NCBI GenBank assembly: GCA_965247735.1
Contig: CBDFHN010000002.1
Location: 310,001 to 374,000, forward strand
Direction: 5' to 3'
Length of the DNA: 64,000 nt
From: JAOXRU01 sp965247735
GTDB lineage: Bacteria; Bacteroidota; Bacteroidia; Flavobacteriales; Flavobacteriaceae
The translations under genes were made by a program, and so were the position numbers. Shown here piece after piece: positions 36,357 through 45,381 of the stretch. Position 1 is the stretch's first letter; each line of letters opens with the position of its first letter. Under the pieces are notes generated by a model. The model had not been told where the DNA came from, did no database searches, and saw nothing but the letters and a program-made list of their open reading frames with translations.

Positions 36357-38687
36357 TTACTTTACAGGCTCTTTCTGCATATGATACACCAGCTTACCGC
36401 CTTTGCTTAGATCGCTATGCAATAGTGTATTTCCAGAAACAACAGCACCATTAAAAGTAACTTTAGCTACATATACATTTTCCTTGCTTTGGTTTAACGC
36501 TTCTATTGTTAATACCTTGTTTTTTGCAAAAGTTACACTTGCAGATTTTACATTAGGACTTCCAATAGCATAAGCATCCGATCCTGGTGTAACAGGGTAA
36601 AAACCTAGTGCACTAAACACATACCAAGCACTCATTTGTCCTGCGTCATCATTACCGCAGAGTCCATCTACACCATTGCTATACATGGTATCCATTATCA
36701 TACGTACTCTAGCTTGTGTTTTCCATGCATCATTGGTCCAATTGTATAAGTACGGAATATGATGCCCTGGTTCGTTACCATGTACATAGTTTCCGATAAT
36801 ACCATCTCTAGTAATATCTTCATTATTGGCAATATACTTCTCTTCTATTTCTGTGTTAAATATTCTATCTAAATGTGAAGAAAATTTATCCTTTCCACCC
36901 ATTATTTTTATCATATTATCCAATTCATGCGGTACATACAATCCATAATTCCATGCATTACCTTCTATAAAACCTTGTCCGTGAGTATCTATTGGGTCAA
37001 AATTTACTCTCCACTCTCCAGAAGACAATTTTGGACGCATATATCCACTTATAGAATCGTATACATTTATATAATTGCTTGCTCTTTTTGCATAAGTATC
37101 ATAAGAAGCAGTGTTACCTGCCTTTTTTGCCAATTGTGCAATACACCAATCGTCATAGGCATATTCCAATGTTTTAGATACAGAACTAGAACTTTTATCT
37201 TCAGGTACATAACCATAAGCCATATAGTCACCAATACCATCAAAATAAGAAACAGTTGCTGTATGTTCTGAGGCTGCTAATGCTCTTGTTAAATCAACAT
37301 CAGTAGTTCCTTTTGCTACAGCATCTGCTATTACAGATACCGAATGATAACCAACCATACACCAGTTTTCATTAGCATAATGGCTCCATATTGGAAGCAT
37401 ATGATGCACACTTTGGTCATGATGTGCCAGCATAGACTTTATCATATCATTATTACGTTCTGGCTGAATAACATTAAACAGCGGGTGCAGTGCTCTATAG
37501 GTATCCCAAAGTGAAAAAATAGTGTAATTGGTAAAGTCTTCTGATTGGTATATATTCTGATCTAATCCTCTATAGCTTCCATCTACATCTTCGTACACAA
37601 TTGGTCCCAGCATGGTATGATACAATGCGGTGTAGAACGTTTCTTTATCAGCATCAGTTATCGTTTCTACTTCAATTTTTGATAATTCTTTATTCCAGTA
37701 ATCCTGAGTTTCTTTTCTTGTAATCTCAAAATTCCAATGCGGAATTTCTGCTTCCATGTTTTTAAGTGCTCCATTAGTACTTACTGGTGATAATGCAAAC
37801 TTTACCTTTATTTTTTCGTTAGTTTCGGTATCAAAATTAAAGTATGCTCTAATATTTTTTCCTGCCATTTCAGGAAAGTTTTCTTTTTCATTAAAACGTC
37901 TATAAAAGCCATTATAGGTTTCTTTATCATATTTTTCATGCCCATAACTGGTGAAAGGTTTAGAAAACTGCATTGCAAAAAATACTTTCTTTGTCCTTGC
38001 CCATCCTTTTGTTTGGCGGTAACCAGTAACCAACGAATCGTTTTCTACTCTAACAAACGTCCATACATTTTTATTATCATGGTTGTAGATATTAGCAACT
38101 AAATCTAATATAATATGTGATTCTTCTGATTTTGGAAAAGTATATTGATGAAAACCTACACGTTCTGAAGCTGTAAGCTCTACTCCAATATTATAATCTT
38201 CTAGCTTTACCTTGTAATATCCAGGTTTGCTAGATTCTGTTTTATGAGAAAACTGTGAGTGGTAACCGCTTTGTGGTTCTTCTGCCTTACCAGGATTTAA
38301 TTTTAGCTCTCCTGTTGTGGGCATTACCAAAAAATCTCCCAAGTCTGAATGCCCTGTACCACTAAAGTGCGTATGACTAAAACCAAATATAGTACTATCC
38401 TTATACTGATAACCAGAACAATAGGCATAAGTTTCTGGGTTATACCTTCCATCAACAAACATCTCTTGCTGGTTAGTCTCTGGGCTTAATTGTACCATAC
38501 CAAAAGGAGTGGTTACCCCCGGAAAAGTATGTCCCATATTTTTGGTACCCACAAACGGATTTACAAATTGTACATAGTCTTTGGTTGTATGATCTTTTTT
38601 ATCAGTAATTACTTCTTCTTTTTTAGTGTTATTACAAGAAATAAACACTGTAACTAGTGTCATAAATGCTAAAAATTGTTTTATCAT
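36357..38687 (-). CDS. GH92 family alpha-mannosidase lipoprotein
   Basis: 776 residues from the ATG at 38687. The frame is open 120 bases further, but MIKQFLAFMTLVTVFISCNN with its lipobox marks the likely start. The GH92 body is complete: FVGTKNMGHTFPGVTTPFGMVQLSP, FSHTHFSGTGHSDLGDF, FYTALYHTMLGPIVYEDVDGSYRGLD, SLWDTYRALHPL, the metal-binding GNEPGHHIPYLYNW and the catalytic-base region GLCGNDDAGQMSAWYVFSALGFYPV. These are exo-acting alpha-mannosidases, here probably on the cell surface or in the periplasm. No PUL partner (SusC/D) is adjacent. Confidence 0.95.
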   Translation of the reverse strand: MIKQFLAFMTLVTVFISCNNTKKEEVITDKKDHTTKDYVQFVNPFVGTKNMGHTFPGVTTPFGMVQLSPETNQQEMFVDGRYNPETYAYCSGYQYKDSTIFGFSHTHFSGTGHSDLGDFLVMPTTGELKLNPGKAEEPQSGYHSQFSHKTESSKPGYYKVKLEDYNIGVELTASERVGFHQYTFPKSEESHIILDLVANIYNHDNKNVWTFVRVENDSLVTGYRQTKGWARTKKVFFAMQFSKPFTSYGHEKYDKETYNGFYRRFNEKENFPEMAGKNIRAYFNFDTETNEKIKVKFALSPVSTNGALKNMEAEIPHWNFEITRKETQDYWNKELSKIEVETITDADKETFYTALYHTMLGPIVYEDVDGSYRGLDQNIYQSEDFTNYTIFSLWDTYRALHPLFNVIQPERNNDMIKSMLAHHDQSVHHMLPIWSHYANENWCMVGYHSVSVIADAVAKGTTDVDLTRALAASEHTATVSYFDGIGDYMAYGYVPEDKSSSSVSKTLEYAYDDWCIAQLAKKAGNTASYDTYAKRASNYINVYDSISGYMRPKLSSGEWRVNFDPIDTHGQGFIEGNAWNYGLYVPHELDNMIKIMGGKDKFSSHLDRIFNTEIEEKYIANNEDITRDGIIGNYVHGNEPGHHIPYLYNWTNDAWKTQARVRMIMDTMYSNGVDGLCGNDDAGQMSAWYVFSALGFYPVTPGSDAYAIGSPNVKSASVTFAKNKVLTIEALNQSKENVYVAKVTFNGAVVSGNTLLHSDLSKGGKLVYHMQKEPVK

Positions 38688-38840
38688 TTGGATGGATATT
38701 ATTTTATCCAATAATAATACTAAATAGCTTATTTTGCTAATAAAATTTATGTATTCTAAAAACAAAACATTTTTTTTCAATCCCAAATGAGTTTTATATA
38801 GAATCATTAGCTAATACCCAGTAAAATGCAGTTTATATGA

Positions 38841-39530
38841 CTATCCTTTTTCCTTATCAAAACTTATTAATCTTTTAATAGCTACAAAATGTGCAAATAA
38901 AACTATGGGTACCACTATAGCAGGTAATAGTATAAAAGGAAAATATAATATGCCAACATTTGGACTATCAAAAGACAATTGTTGAATTATTGTTGGAGCT
39001 GACAGTGTTGCAATTACAATAATGTTTAGTAACAATACTAAACTAAAAATATTCCATATCAACAAGCCTTTATAACTAATTTTCTTTTTTATAAATACCA
39101 AATAGTATAATATTGGCGCGGTAATTCCAGCAATAATATCAAAGTTTAAGCCATCAAAAGTCATTATTTCTGGAACTGCTTTGTATAAAAACAACCAATA
39201 CAACACAAGTTCTACAGGGATTCTAATGGTATGCAACAGTGTTAATTTTTTTATATTGAACGAGGTTATCCATTCTTTTCCTTTTTTTAAACTAAACACA
39301 AAAAATATTAAAATTAGCATTGGTAATAGCACAAATCCTAGTCTCGGTGGTACTGCACTCTTATCTAAATAAAATCCGGTATAGGCTAATATACTGTGTA
39401 CTACTGTTAACACAATTAAAAATAATGATACTTTTTTTGTAAGTGTTGATGCTGAATAAAACAAGTATATTGTAAGGGTCGTTATCAATAAAAAGACTAT
39501 TGAAACGGCTATTGGTAAGTTAGTTATCAT
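38841..39530 (-). CDS. Multi-pass membrane protein of unknown function
   Basis: 229 residues with about seven hydrophobic segments (IAVSIVFLLITTLTIYLF, VSLFLIVLTVVHSILAY, LGFVLLPMLILIFFV, and others ending in AIVVPIVLFAHFVAI). No charged catalytic motif is seen. It resembles uncharacterised membrane proteins of Bacteroidota. It lies between GH92 and MmcQ on the same strand. Confidence 0.8.
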   Translation of the reverse strand: MITNLPIAVSIVFLLITTLTIYLFYSASTLTKKVSLFLIVLTVVHSILAYTGFYLDKSAVPPRLGFVLLPMLILIFFVFSLKKGKEWITSFNIKKLTLLHTIRIPVELVLYWLFLYKAVPEIMTFDGLNFDIIAGITAPILYYLVFIKKKISYKGLLIWNIFSLVLLLNIIVIATLSAPTIIQQLSFDSPNVGILYFPFILLPAIVVPIVLFAHFVAIKRLISFDKEKG

Positions 39531-39614
39531 GAATATTACATTTTAGTGATGCTAATTCAAAATTAATTAAGTTTCAAGACACAAAACTTGTCTTATGACA
39601 ATTATTCACAAAAA

Positions 39615-39980
39615 TCATTCATCCAATTCATCTAGCATCAAGCGTTGCTTTTTAGTTAGCTTGGCTACAACCAAATCATAAGAATTTGTTAGCCAGTTTT
39701 TTAAAACTGTATCATCAACGGAGCCATCAAGAACTACATTACTCCAGTGTTTTTTACTAAAATATGAAGGTTCTTCCATAGCTGGATATTGTGCCCTTAG
39801 CTCCTCTATTTCATTAGGGTTACATTTAATACTAAAACTTGAAAAGCCATTAATATCAGTAGCCGTAAACATCTTTCCCATAACTTTAAAGACCAATACA
39901 TTTGGTAATTTGGGAAATGGAATGCTTTCTATTGCTCCTTTTTTGGATAAACAAAACTTTCTGTATTCTTCTATATTCAT
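39615..39980 (-). CDS. MmcQ/YjbR family protein
   Basis: 121 residues with the CyaY-like/MmcQ pattern: FCLSKKGAIESIPF, LVFKVMGKMFTAT, FSIKCNPNEIEELRAQYP and HWSNVVLDGSVDDTVLKNWLTNSYDLV. Family members are small proteins thought to bind DNA, with no firm function. Single gene, no operon evidence. Confidence 0.88.
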   Translation of the reverse strand: MNIEEYRKFCLSKKGAIESIPFPKLPNVLVFKVMGKMFTATDINGFSSFSIKCNPNEIEELRAQYPAMEEPSYFSKKHWSNVVLDGSVDDTVLKNWLTNSYDLVVAKLTKKQRLMLDELDE

Positions 39981-40099
39981 ATCACAAATAATACCTATTA
40001 AATTTTAAAATAAGCAGTTAAGCTCCTTCGTATTTATATTTTTTGTTGAGTAGTAAAATCTAAACATAGCAGAGATTAACAATCATTTTTAGTCGTATA

Positions 40100-40765
40100 T
40101 TACCAATCAATTTGTGTTAATCCTTTTCTTTTTAAGAATGTATTGGTTTTACTAAAATGTTTATTCCCAAACCAATACCCTCTATTAGCGCTTAAAGGTG
40201 AAGGATGGCCTGATTCCAAAACATAATGTTTACTAGCATCAATTAGTTTGGCTTTTTTCTTGGCATAACCACCCCATAATAAGAAAACTACATTTTCTTC
40301 ACGTATAGAAATAGATTTAATAATTGCATCTGTAAAAGTTTCCCACCCTTTTTTTTGATGACTTCCAGCTTCATGTGCCTGTACAGTAAGTGTTGCGTTT
40401 AGTAACAATACTCCTTGTTTTGCCCACCAGGTTAAATCACCATTTTTTGGGTATGCAACATCTAAATCTGTTGTCATCTCTTTAAAAATATTTACTAATG
40501 ATGGTGGATTATCTATACCATCATTAACAGAAAAACACAAACCATGAGCTTGTCCTTTACCGTGATAAGGGTCTTGTCCAATAATCACCACTTTTACCTG
40601 AGAAAGGTTGCAATATTCAAAAGCAGCAAAAATTTGATTTTCTGGAGGGTAGCACTGTTTTTCTTGATACTGCTCTTTTACAAATGTTGATAATTCTGAA
40701 AAATAAGGCTTTGCTAGTTCTATCTTTAGTAACTGCTGCCAGCTAAGTGGAATAAGTTGTTTCAT
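40100..40765 (-). CDS. ung: Uracil-DNA glycosylase
   Basis: 221 residues, full length for family 1 UDG, which removes uracil from DNA. The catalytic GQDPYHGKGQAHGLCFSV motif and the intercalation motif ESGHPSPLSANRGYWFG are intact. The first 40 codons and 212 bp of upstream DNA recur as a degenerate copy at 42774-43103. In that copy the start codon is lost, so this is the working gene. Confidence 0.97.
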   Translation of the reverse strand: MKQLIPLSWQQLLKIELAKPYFSELSTFVKEQYQEKQCYPPENQIFAAFEYCNLSQVKVVIIGQDPYHGKGQAHGLCFSVNDGIDNPPSLVNIFKEMTTDLDVAYPKNGDLTWWAKQGVLLLNATLTVQAHEAGSHQKKGWETFTDAIIKSISIREENVVFLLWGGYAKKKAKLIDASKHYVLESGHPSPLSANRGYWFGNKHFSKTNTFLKRKGLTQIDW

Positions 40766-40977
40766 GTGTTTATATTTATTGTTTTTTGACGGTCACATGT
40801 TGTTCGCTATTAATCATCTCCTTTGGTGATAAACTTCTTAGCATGCTCGTTTCATCTGTCTATACTTATTTTATTGAATCGGTCATATAGTACATCGGTA
40901 TTAGTCATCTCTTTGGAGGTAAAATCTCTTGTTAATGAATGTTTCATAAAATTAAAAATAGCAAAAAAATAAGAGAA
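40648..40977. repeat. 330-bp segmental duplication, copy 1
   Basis: Covers the ung 5' end and its upstream region. It aligns with 42774-43103 at a constant offset of 2126 bp without net indels and with only scattered base differences. Confidence 0.9.
40775..40849. repeat. Short dispersed repeat, copy 1
   Basis: About 75 bp. On the minus strand it reads LRSLSPKEMINSEQHVTV-like codons up to a TAA. A more diverged unit (40877-40937) lies directly beside it. Other copies are at 41247-41320 and 42901-42975. Confidence 0.75.
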
Positions 40978-40991
40978 ACAAAACTTACGCT

Positions 40992-41014
40992 GGCGCAAGT
41001 GTCTCGCTTGTGCC
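40992..41014. repeat. REP-like palindrome
   Basis: GGCGCAAG and CTTGTGCC enclose a seven-base loop (TGTCTCG). It sits about 24 bases from the 3' end of the RAYT relic, as REP sequences typically do. Confidence 0.6.
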
Positions 41015-41037
41015 CATAAACTAACTTCCTTTTTTTT

Positions 41038-41604
41038 TTACCTTATTGGCTTTCCTGCTGCTACAGGATTTTGATGCACATGATTTATCTTCTCTCTTAT
41101 AACTCCGTTGCTCCATAGTTCTATTCGTTTATTATCATGCCTCCAAAATTGATGATGCTTCACATTTGATGACTTTTCAGCGGCTTTTTTAAAATGTTCC
41201 AATAAAAACTCTTTTCTGCTCTCTTGTTGATTTTCATGTGTCCATGTTTATTGTTTCTTAACGGTCACATGCTCTTCGCTATTAATCATTTTCTTGCGTG
41301 ATAAACTTCTTAGCGTACTCGGTTCTTGTATTGTTTTTACAATTTTAGTACTTGTAAATCTTTTAAAATCTCCTAATAATTGTTCTGGATTTTCTCCTTT
41401 TATACTTCTAAAAATTAGATGCACATGGTTTGTCATAATACACCAGGCTATAATTTCCATTCCCTTCTCTTTTTGACAAAATGCTAAGCTGTCTATCAAG
41501 ATATCTTTATATACATTTCTAGTAAAAACATCTAGCCAGTCTACTACTGCAAAACTTACAAAATATAAGCCTTCTGGGTTATGGGATTTATAGTTTCTGC
41601 TCAT
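41038..41604 (-). pseudogene. RAYT (REP-associated, Y1-type) transposase relic
   Basis: The N-terminal part from the ATG at 41604 has RNYKSHNPEGLYFVSFAVVDWLDVFTR and the HUH motif TNHVHLIF. After FTSTKIVKTIQE a repeat of about 90 bp (41247-41320 and edges) is inserted, with an in-frame TAA at 41248-41250. Past it the same frame continues with QESRKEFLLEHFKKAAEK, HHQFWRHDNKRIELWSN and INHVHQNPVAAGKP, ending at 41038. The tyrosine expected before 'IHxNPV' is histidine here. The protein is therefore both interrupted and likely inactive. Confidence 0.85.
41247..41320. repeat. Short dispersed repeat, copy 2, inside the RAYT relic
   Basis: Reads LRSLSRKKMINSEEHVTV on the minus strand, in the same frame as the transposase, and ends in the TAA that truncates it. 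Confidence 0.75.
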
Positions 41605-41659
41605 TCTATTTTCTTTCTATTTCTTCTTTATCACCATACCACACGAAAGGATTCGTACG

Positions 41660-41672
41660 GTAGCGGGGGTTT
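41660..41672. repeat. GTAG-headed REP-like motif, copy 1
   Basis: GTAGCGGGGGTTT occurs here and at 42529-42541 in the same orientation, flanking the 41783 gene. GTAG is the usual 5' tetranucleotide of RAYT-linked REPs. A small ACGAA/TTCGT hairpin precedes this copy. Confidence 0.5.
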
Positions 41673-41782
41673 TGGCATAGGTGGTTTGTACTCCTAAATG
41701 GAATGTTAGGAGAAAGAATAATATGTGTTTTATGTATTTAAGAAAGTTCATTGTAAAACTACGCAAGCATTTTCTATGTAGA

Positions 41783-42475
41783 CTAGACTTCTATATTATA
41801 AATAGGCTCTGTGTTTTCTAAAACCTCTTTTAATTGTGTAGCGGCTTTATAATAATTAATATTATCTAGGTCATTTGGGTCTTCGTCATAATATCCCTTT
41901 TGTTCTTGATAATATTTATTAACAAAAACTAATCCCAATTCATCATTGCATAAATGATATATGATTGCTTTACTCATTGGTGAAAATTGGCCTAATATAC
42001 CCCATAATTCTTCTTCATCTTTTGTCTTTATATAATCATACAAAACAACTAGACTGTGCCATTTGTTAAAATAAGGCAATACATCTTCTTCATAAAACTT
42101 AACAAACAAATTACATATTTCAGTAAGGTCTTTTTCTGATTTTATCTTATGACCGTCGCCATCTTCTGTACATGGAAGTTGATTCTTTATATCTACATCA
42201 ACCGTAAAAGAAAAATGGTTATCTTCATAGGTATAACCATAACTACCAAATAAACTATTGTTAACTATTATAGGGCACAGTATTTTTTCTAATTCGTAAA
42301 ATGCAATATTGAACCAAAAATGATGAATTCTACATTCTGTATTTGAAAATCCAAAATCTTTATACACCTCATTCTCTAAAACACTACACCTTGCACCATC
42401 TTTTGAAAACTTTCTGATTATTGTAGTATCTAAAATGCTTTCTGATATTAGGCGCTGCACTTCTTTATAATTCAT
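41783..42475 (-). CDS. Hypothetical protein, DUF4304-like size and style
   Basis: 230 residues, acidic, soluble, no signal peptide. The N-terminal half (RLISESILDTTIIRKFSKDGARC, IHHFWFNIAFYELEKILCPIIV) and the C-terminal YYDEDPNDLDNINYYKA do not match a family I recognise. It is isolated between REP-like motifs and lies inside the region bounded by the 330-bp direct repeats, so it may have arrived or may be lost as a unit. Confidence 0.6.
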   Translation of the reverse strand: MNYKEVQRLISESILDTTIIRKFSKDGARCSVLENEVYKDFGFSNTECRIHHFWFNIAFYELEKILCPIIVNNSLFGSYGYTYEDNHFSFTVDVDIKNQLPCTEDGDGHKIKSEKDLTEICNLFVKFYEEDVLPYFNKWHSLVVLYDYIKTKDEEELWGILGQFSPMSKAIIYHLCNDELGLVFVNKYYQEQKGYYDEDPNDLDNINYYKAATQLKEVLENTEPIYNIEV

Positions 42476-42528
42476 TATTTAAATATTTTTGTGTAATTTA
42501 AAACTTCACCTACTTTACCATTACCATC

Positions 42529-42541
42529 GTAGCGGGGGTTT
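42529..42541. repeat. GTAG-headed REP-like motif, copy 2
   Basis: Second GTAGCGGGGGTTT; see 41660-41672. Confidence 0.5.
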
Positions 42542-42636
42542 CTAATTTATCTGTTGGTATTTTTTTTTACTTCGTTCGTTATGCTTTTATTTATTTTGTC
42601 TTTTATCTATTTTTCTCTAGTGTAATATTTGTTACG

Positions 42637-42764
42637 CAAAGTCTCCCGACTTTGAGTTTTTATCTTTTTAGAACACTATTACATATTTATTCATCATTTT
42701 CTTTCTTTACGTTTTACAATCTCGCTTTCGCTTGGTTTGACCGCTAAGTCAAGAGACTTTGCGG
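42637..42764. repeat. Pair of REP-like hairpins upstream of mutS2
   Basis: CAAAGTC-TCCC-GACTTTG (42637-42654) and CCGCTAAGTC-AAGA-GACTTTGCGG (42741-42764) are separate hairpins with related arms, and GCAAAGTCTC is also inverted between them. They carry no gene and resemble a BIME-like arrangement. Confidence 0.6.
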
Positions 42765-42773
42765 AGCGGGGGG

Positions 42774-42891
42774 GGTAGCACTGCTTTTCTTGATACTGCT
42801 CTTTTACAAATGTTGATAATTCTGAAAAATAAGGCTTTGCTAGTTCTATCTTTAGTAACTGCTGCCAACTAAGCGGAATAAGTTGTTTCTT
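42774..42891 (-). pseudogene. Truncated ung 5' fragment
   Basis: Encodes about the first 39 residues of uracil-DNA glycosylase with the ATG replaced by AAG and then breaks off into unrelated G-rich DNA. Not expressed as protein. Confidence 0.85.
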
Positions 42892-42900
42892 GTGTTTATA

Positions 42901-42975
42901 TTTATTGTTTTTTGACGGTCACATGTTGTTCGCTATTAATCATCTCCTTTGGTGATAAACTTCTTAGCATGCTCG
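42901..42975. repeat. Short dispersed repeat, copy 3
   Basis: Lies in the duplicated block, as copy 1. The adjacent diverged unit reads LTRDFTSKEMTNTDVLY on the minus strand. Confidence 0.75.
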
Positions 42976-43161
42976 TTTCATCTGTCTATACTTATTTTAT
43001 TGAATCGGTCATATAGTACATCGGTATTAGTCATCTCTTTGGAGGTAAAATCTCTTGTTAATGGATGTTTCATAAAGTTAAAAATACTAAAAAAATAAGA
43101 GAAGTAAAACATCGGCATAATATTAGGATAAAAACTTACCTTTGTTTTCTTTTTTATCATA

Positions 43162-45336
43162 ATGAATCGAATACATTCCAAAACATTACAAGATTTAGAG
43201 TTTTCTACAGTTTTATCACAACTAGTTGGTTTTTGCAGCACCAATTTAGGAAAAGAAAAAGTGCTCGAAATTACTCCTTTTAGTAATATCGAAGCCTTAC
43301 TTACTGCATTAACTCAGACATCGGAGTACAAAGCCTCTTTTGCTAACGACAATAAAATTCCTAACCATCATTTTGATGATATCCATAAAGAACTACAACT
43401 CTTAGGAATTGAAAATACTCTTATAGAAATTGATGGGCTAAGACGAATTGTAAACTTAGCTAAAACTGTTAATCTACATCTAAAATTTCACAAAAAGTTT
43501 AAAGAATACTATAACAGCCTTTATATTGCCTCTGAACATATTCCGTATAGTACAGAAATTCCTGAACAAATAGATCGAATTATTGATCGTTTTGGGGAAG
43601 TAAAAGACAATGCCTCAGAATTGTTATTTTTAACACGAAAAGAAATTAATGAGGTACGTGGTAAAATTAATCTAAGCTTTACCTCTGCTTTAAGTAGGTA
43701 TCATACTGCTGATTATTTAGATGAGATAAGAGAAAGTGTTGTAGAAAACAAACGTGTATTGGCCGTGAAAGCTATGCACAGGCGTAAAGTAAAAGGACAA
43801 GTACTAGGGACTTCTAAAACGGGAAGCATAGTATATATAGAACCACAAGATACCTTAAGATATTCGCGCGAGCTTAATAATTTAGAGTTTGAAGAACTAG
43901 AAGAAATCAATAGAATTCTAAAAGAACTTACTAATTTTTTACGCCCATATACCGAACTTTTAATCGCATATCAAGATTTTTTATGTTTGGTGGATATTAC
44001 AGCTGCTAAAGCAAAGTATGCTGAGGAAATGAATGCTATTCTTCCAAAAATTAATACCGATAAAAAAATAATGCATCTTAGAGATGCTTATCATCCGCTA
44101 TTGTATTTAACCAATAAGCGTAAAAATGAAAAAACATTCCCACAAACAATAGATTTATCTCCAGAAAATAGAATTATTGTAATTTCTGGACCAAATGCTG
44201 GTGGAAAAAGTATTACACTAAAAACTATTGGATTATTACAAGTAATGCTTCAAAGTGGAATGTTGATACCTGTACATGAACGTAGTGAAGCTTGTTTTTT
44301 TGACAGGATTCTTACTGATATAGGTGATAATCAATCTATTGAAAACCACTTAAGCACCTATAGTTATCGTCTTAAAAACATGAATAATTTTATTAGAAAA
44401 TGTAATGAAAATACATTGTTTCTAATAGATGAGTTTGGTACTGGTAGTGATCCTGAGCTTGGTGGTGCATTAGCAGAAACTTTTTTAGAAGTATTTTATG
44501 AACGTGAAGCTTATGGTATTATTACAACACATTATGCCAACTTAAAGATGTTAGCAAGCGAATTGCCAAATATGTGTAATGCCAATATGCTTTTTGATAA
44601 CAAAACTTTAGAACCTATTTTTAAACTTGTTATTGGGCAAGCAGGAAGCTCTTTTACTTTTGAAGTGGCTCAGAAAAATGGTATTCCGTACAGCTTAGTT
44701 AATAAAGCAAAGAAAAAAATAGAACGTGGTAAAGTCCGTTTTGATGCTACTATTGCAAAATTGCAAAAAGAACGCTCCAAAATGGAAAAAACAGGGTCTA
44801 AATTAAAAGAAGAAGAGCTAAAAACTAGAGACGAATCTAAACGTTTAGAAGAACTAAATGCTAAAACAAAAGCTAAACTAGAAAACTATCAGGAACTCTA
44901 TGATAGTAACCAACGAATGATAGTTTTAGGAAATAAAATAAATCAGATTTCTGAAAAATATTTTGTTGATAAAAGAAAAAGAGCTTTAATCTCAGAATTT
45001 CTTACCTTAATTGAGACTGAAAATAGTAAACGAAAAAAAATTACAGCTAAAGAAGTAAAAGTCAAAAAAGTAAAAACACAACAGGTAGAACAAGAGGTTA
45101 GTAAAAAAATAGCTGTAATTAGAGAAAAGAAAAAGGTAGACAAAAAGAAGAACATTCAAAAAGAGAAAAACAAACCTAGACCAGTTTTTAAGATTGGTGA
45201 CCGTGTACGCATGTTAGATGGTAAGGCTGTTGGTAGTATTGATAGCTTGGAGAAAAATAAAGCAATTGTAAACTATGGTATTTTTACCACTTCTGTAAGT
45301 ACAGATCAATTGGAAATGGTTCAAGCAAAGAAATAA
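43162..45336 (+). CDS. mutS2: MutS2-family DNA-binding ATPase, without Smr domain
   Basis: 724 residues. The MutS core and ATPase are present: Walker A GPNAGGKSITLKT, DIGDNQSIENHLSTYSYRL, Walker B TLFLIDEFGTGSDPELGGALAE and TTHYANLKMLA. A long charged coiled coil follows. The C terminus ends with a KOW-like IGDRVRMLDGKAVGSIDSLEKNKAIVNYG domain, and no Smr nuclease domain is seen, whereas full-length MutS2 of Firmicutes has one. MutS2 proteins act on branched DNA or stalled ribosomes. Its upstream region now holds the ung duplication. Confidence 0.94.
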   Translation: MNRIHSKTLQDLEFSTVLSQLVGFCSTNLGKEKVLEITPFSNIEALLTALTQTSEYKASFANDNKIPNHHFDDIHKELQLLGIENTLIEIDGLRRIVNLAKTVNLHLKFHKKFKEYYNSLYIASEHIPYSTEIPEQIDRIIDRFGEVKDNASELLFLTRKEINEVRGKINLSFTSALSRYHTADYLDEIRESVVENKRVLAVKAMHRRKVKGQVLGTSKTGSIVYIEPQDTLRYSRELNNLEFEELEEINRILKELTNFLRPYTELLIAYQDFLCLVDITAAKAKYAEEMNAILPKINTDKKIMHLRDAYHPLLYLTNKRKNEKTFPQTIDLSPENRIIVISGPNAGGKSITLKTIGLLQVMLQSGMLIPVHERSEACFFDRILTDIGDNQSIENHLSTYSYRLKNMNNFIRKCNENTLFLIDEFGTGSDPELGGALAETFLEVFYEREAYGIITTHYANLKMLASELPNMCNANMLFDNKTLEPIFKLVIGQAGSSFTFEVAQKNGIPYSLVNKAKKKIERGKVRFDATIAKLQKERSKMEKTGSKLKEEELKTRDESKRLEELNAKTKAKLENYQELYDSNQRMIVLGNKINQISEKYFVDKRKRALISEFLTLIETENSKRKKITAKEVKVKKVKTQQVEQEVSKKIAVIREKKKVDKKKNIQKEKNKPRPVFKIGDRVRMLDGKAVGSIDSLEKNKAIVNYGIFTTSVSTDQLEMVQAKK

Positions 45337-45381
45337 AAATTGTATTTTTATAGTTAATTACTCTTACAAACTAAAGCTCGT

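Larger units (their letters stand above)
42774..43103. repeat. 330-bp segmental duplication, copy 2
   Basis: Matches 40648-40977. It contains a 118-bp 5' fragment of ung (42774-42891, minus strand) whose start codon has changed from ATG to AAG, followed by the ung upstream DNA. It ends about 60 bases before mutS2. Confidence 0.9.

Noticed and set aside
38688..38807. N-terminal extension of the GH92 protein
   Set aside because: It hides the lipoprotein signal that begins at the internal Met, and its sequence looks like translated 5'-UTR.
42978..43244. 88-residue minus-strand ORF overlapping the mutS2 start
   Set aside because: It consists of antisense of mutS2 fused to the duplicated repeat. 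Only the repeat-derived part (SKEMTNTDVLYDRF) is of interest and is treated as a repeat.
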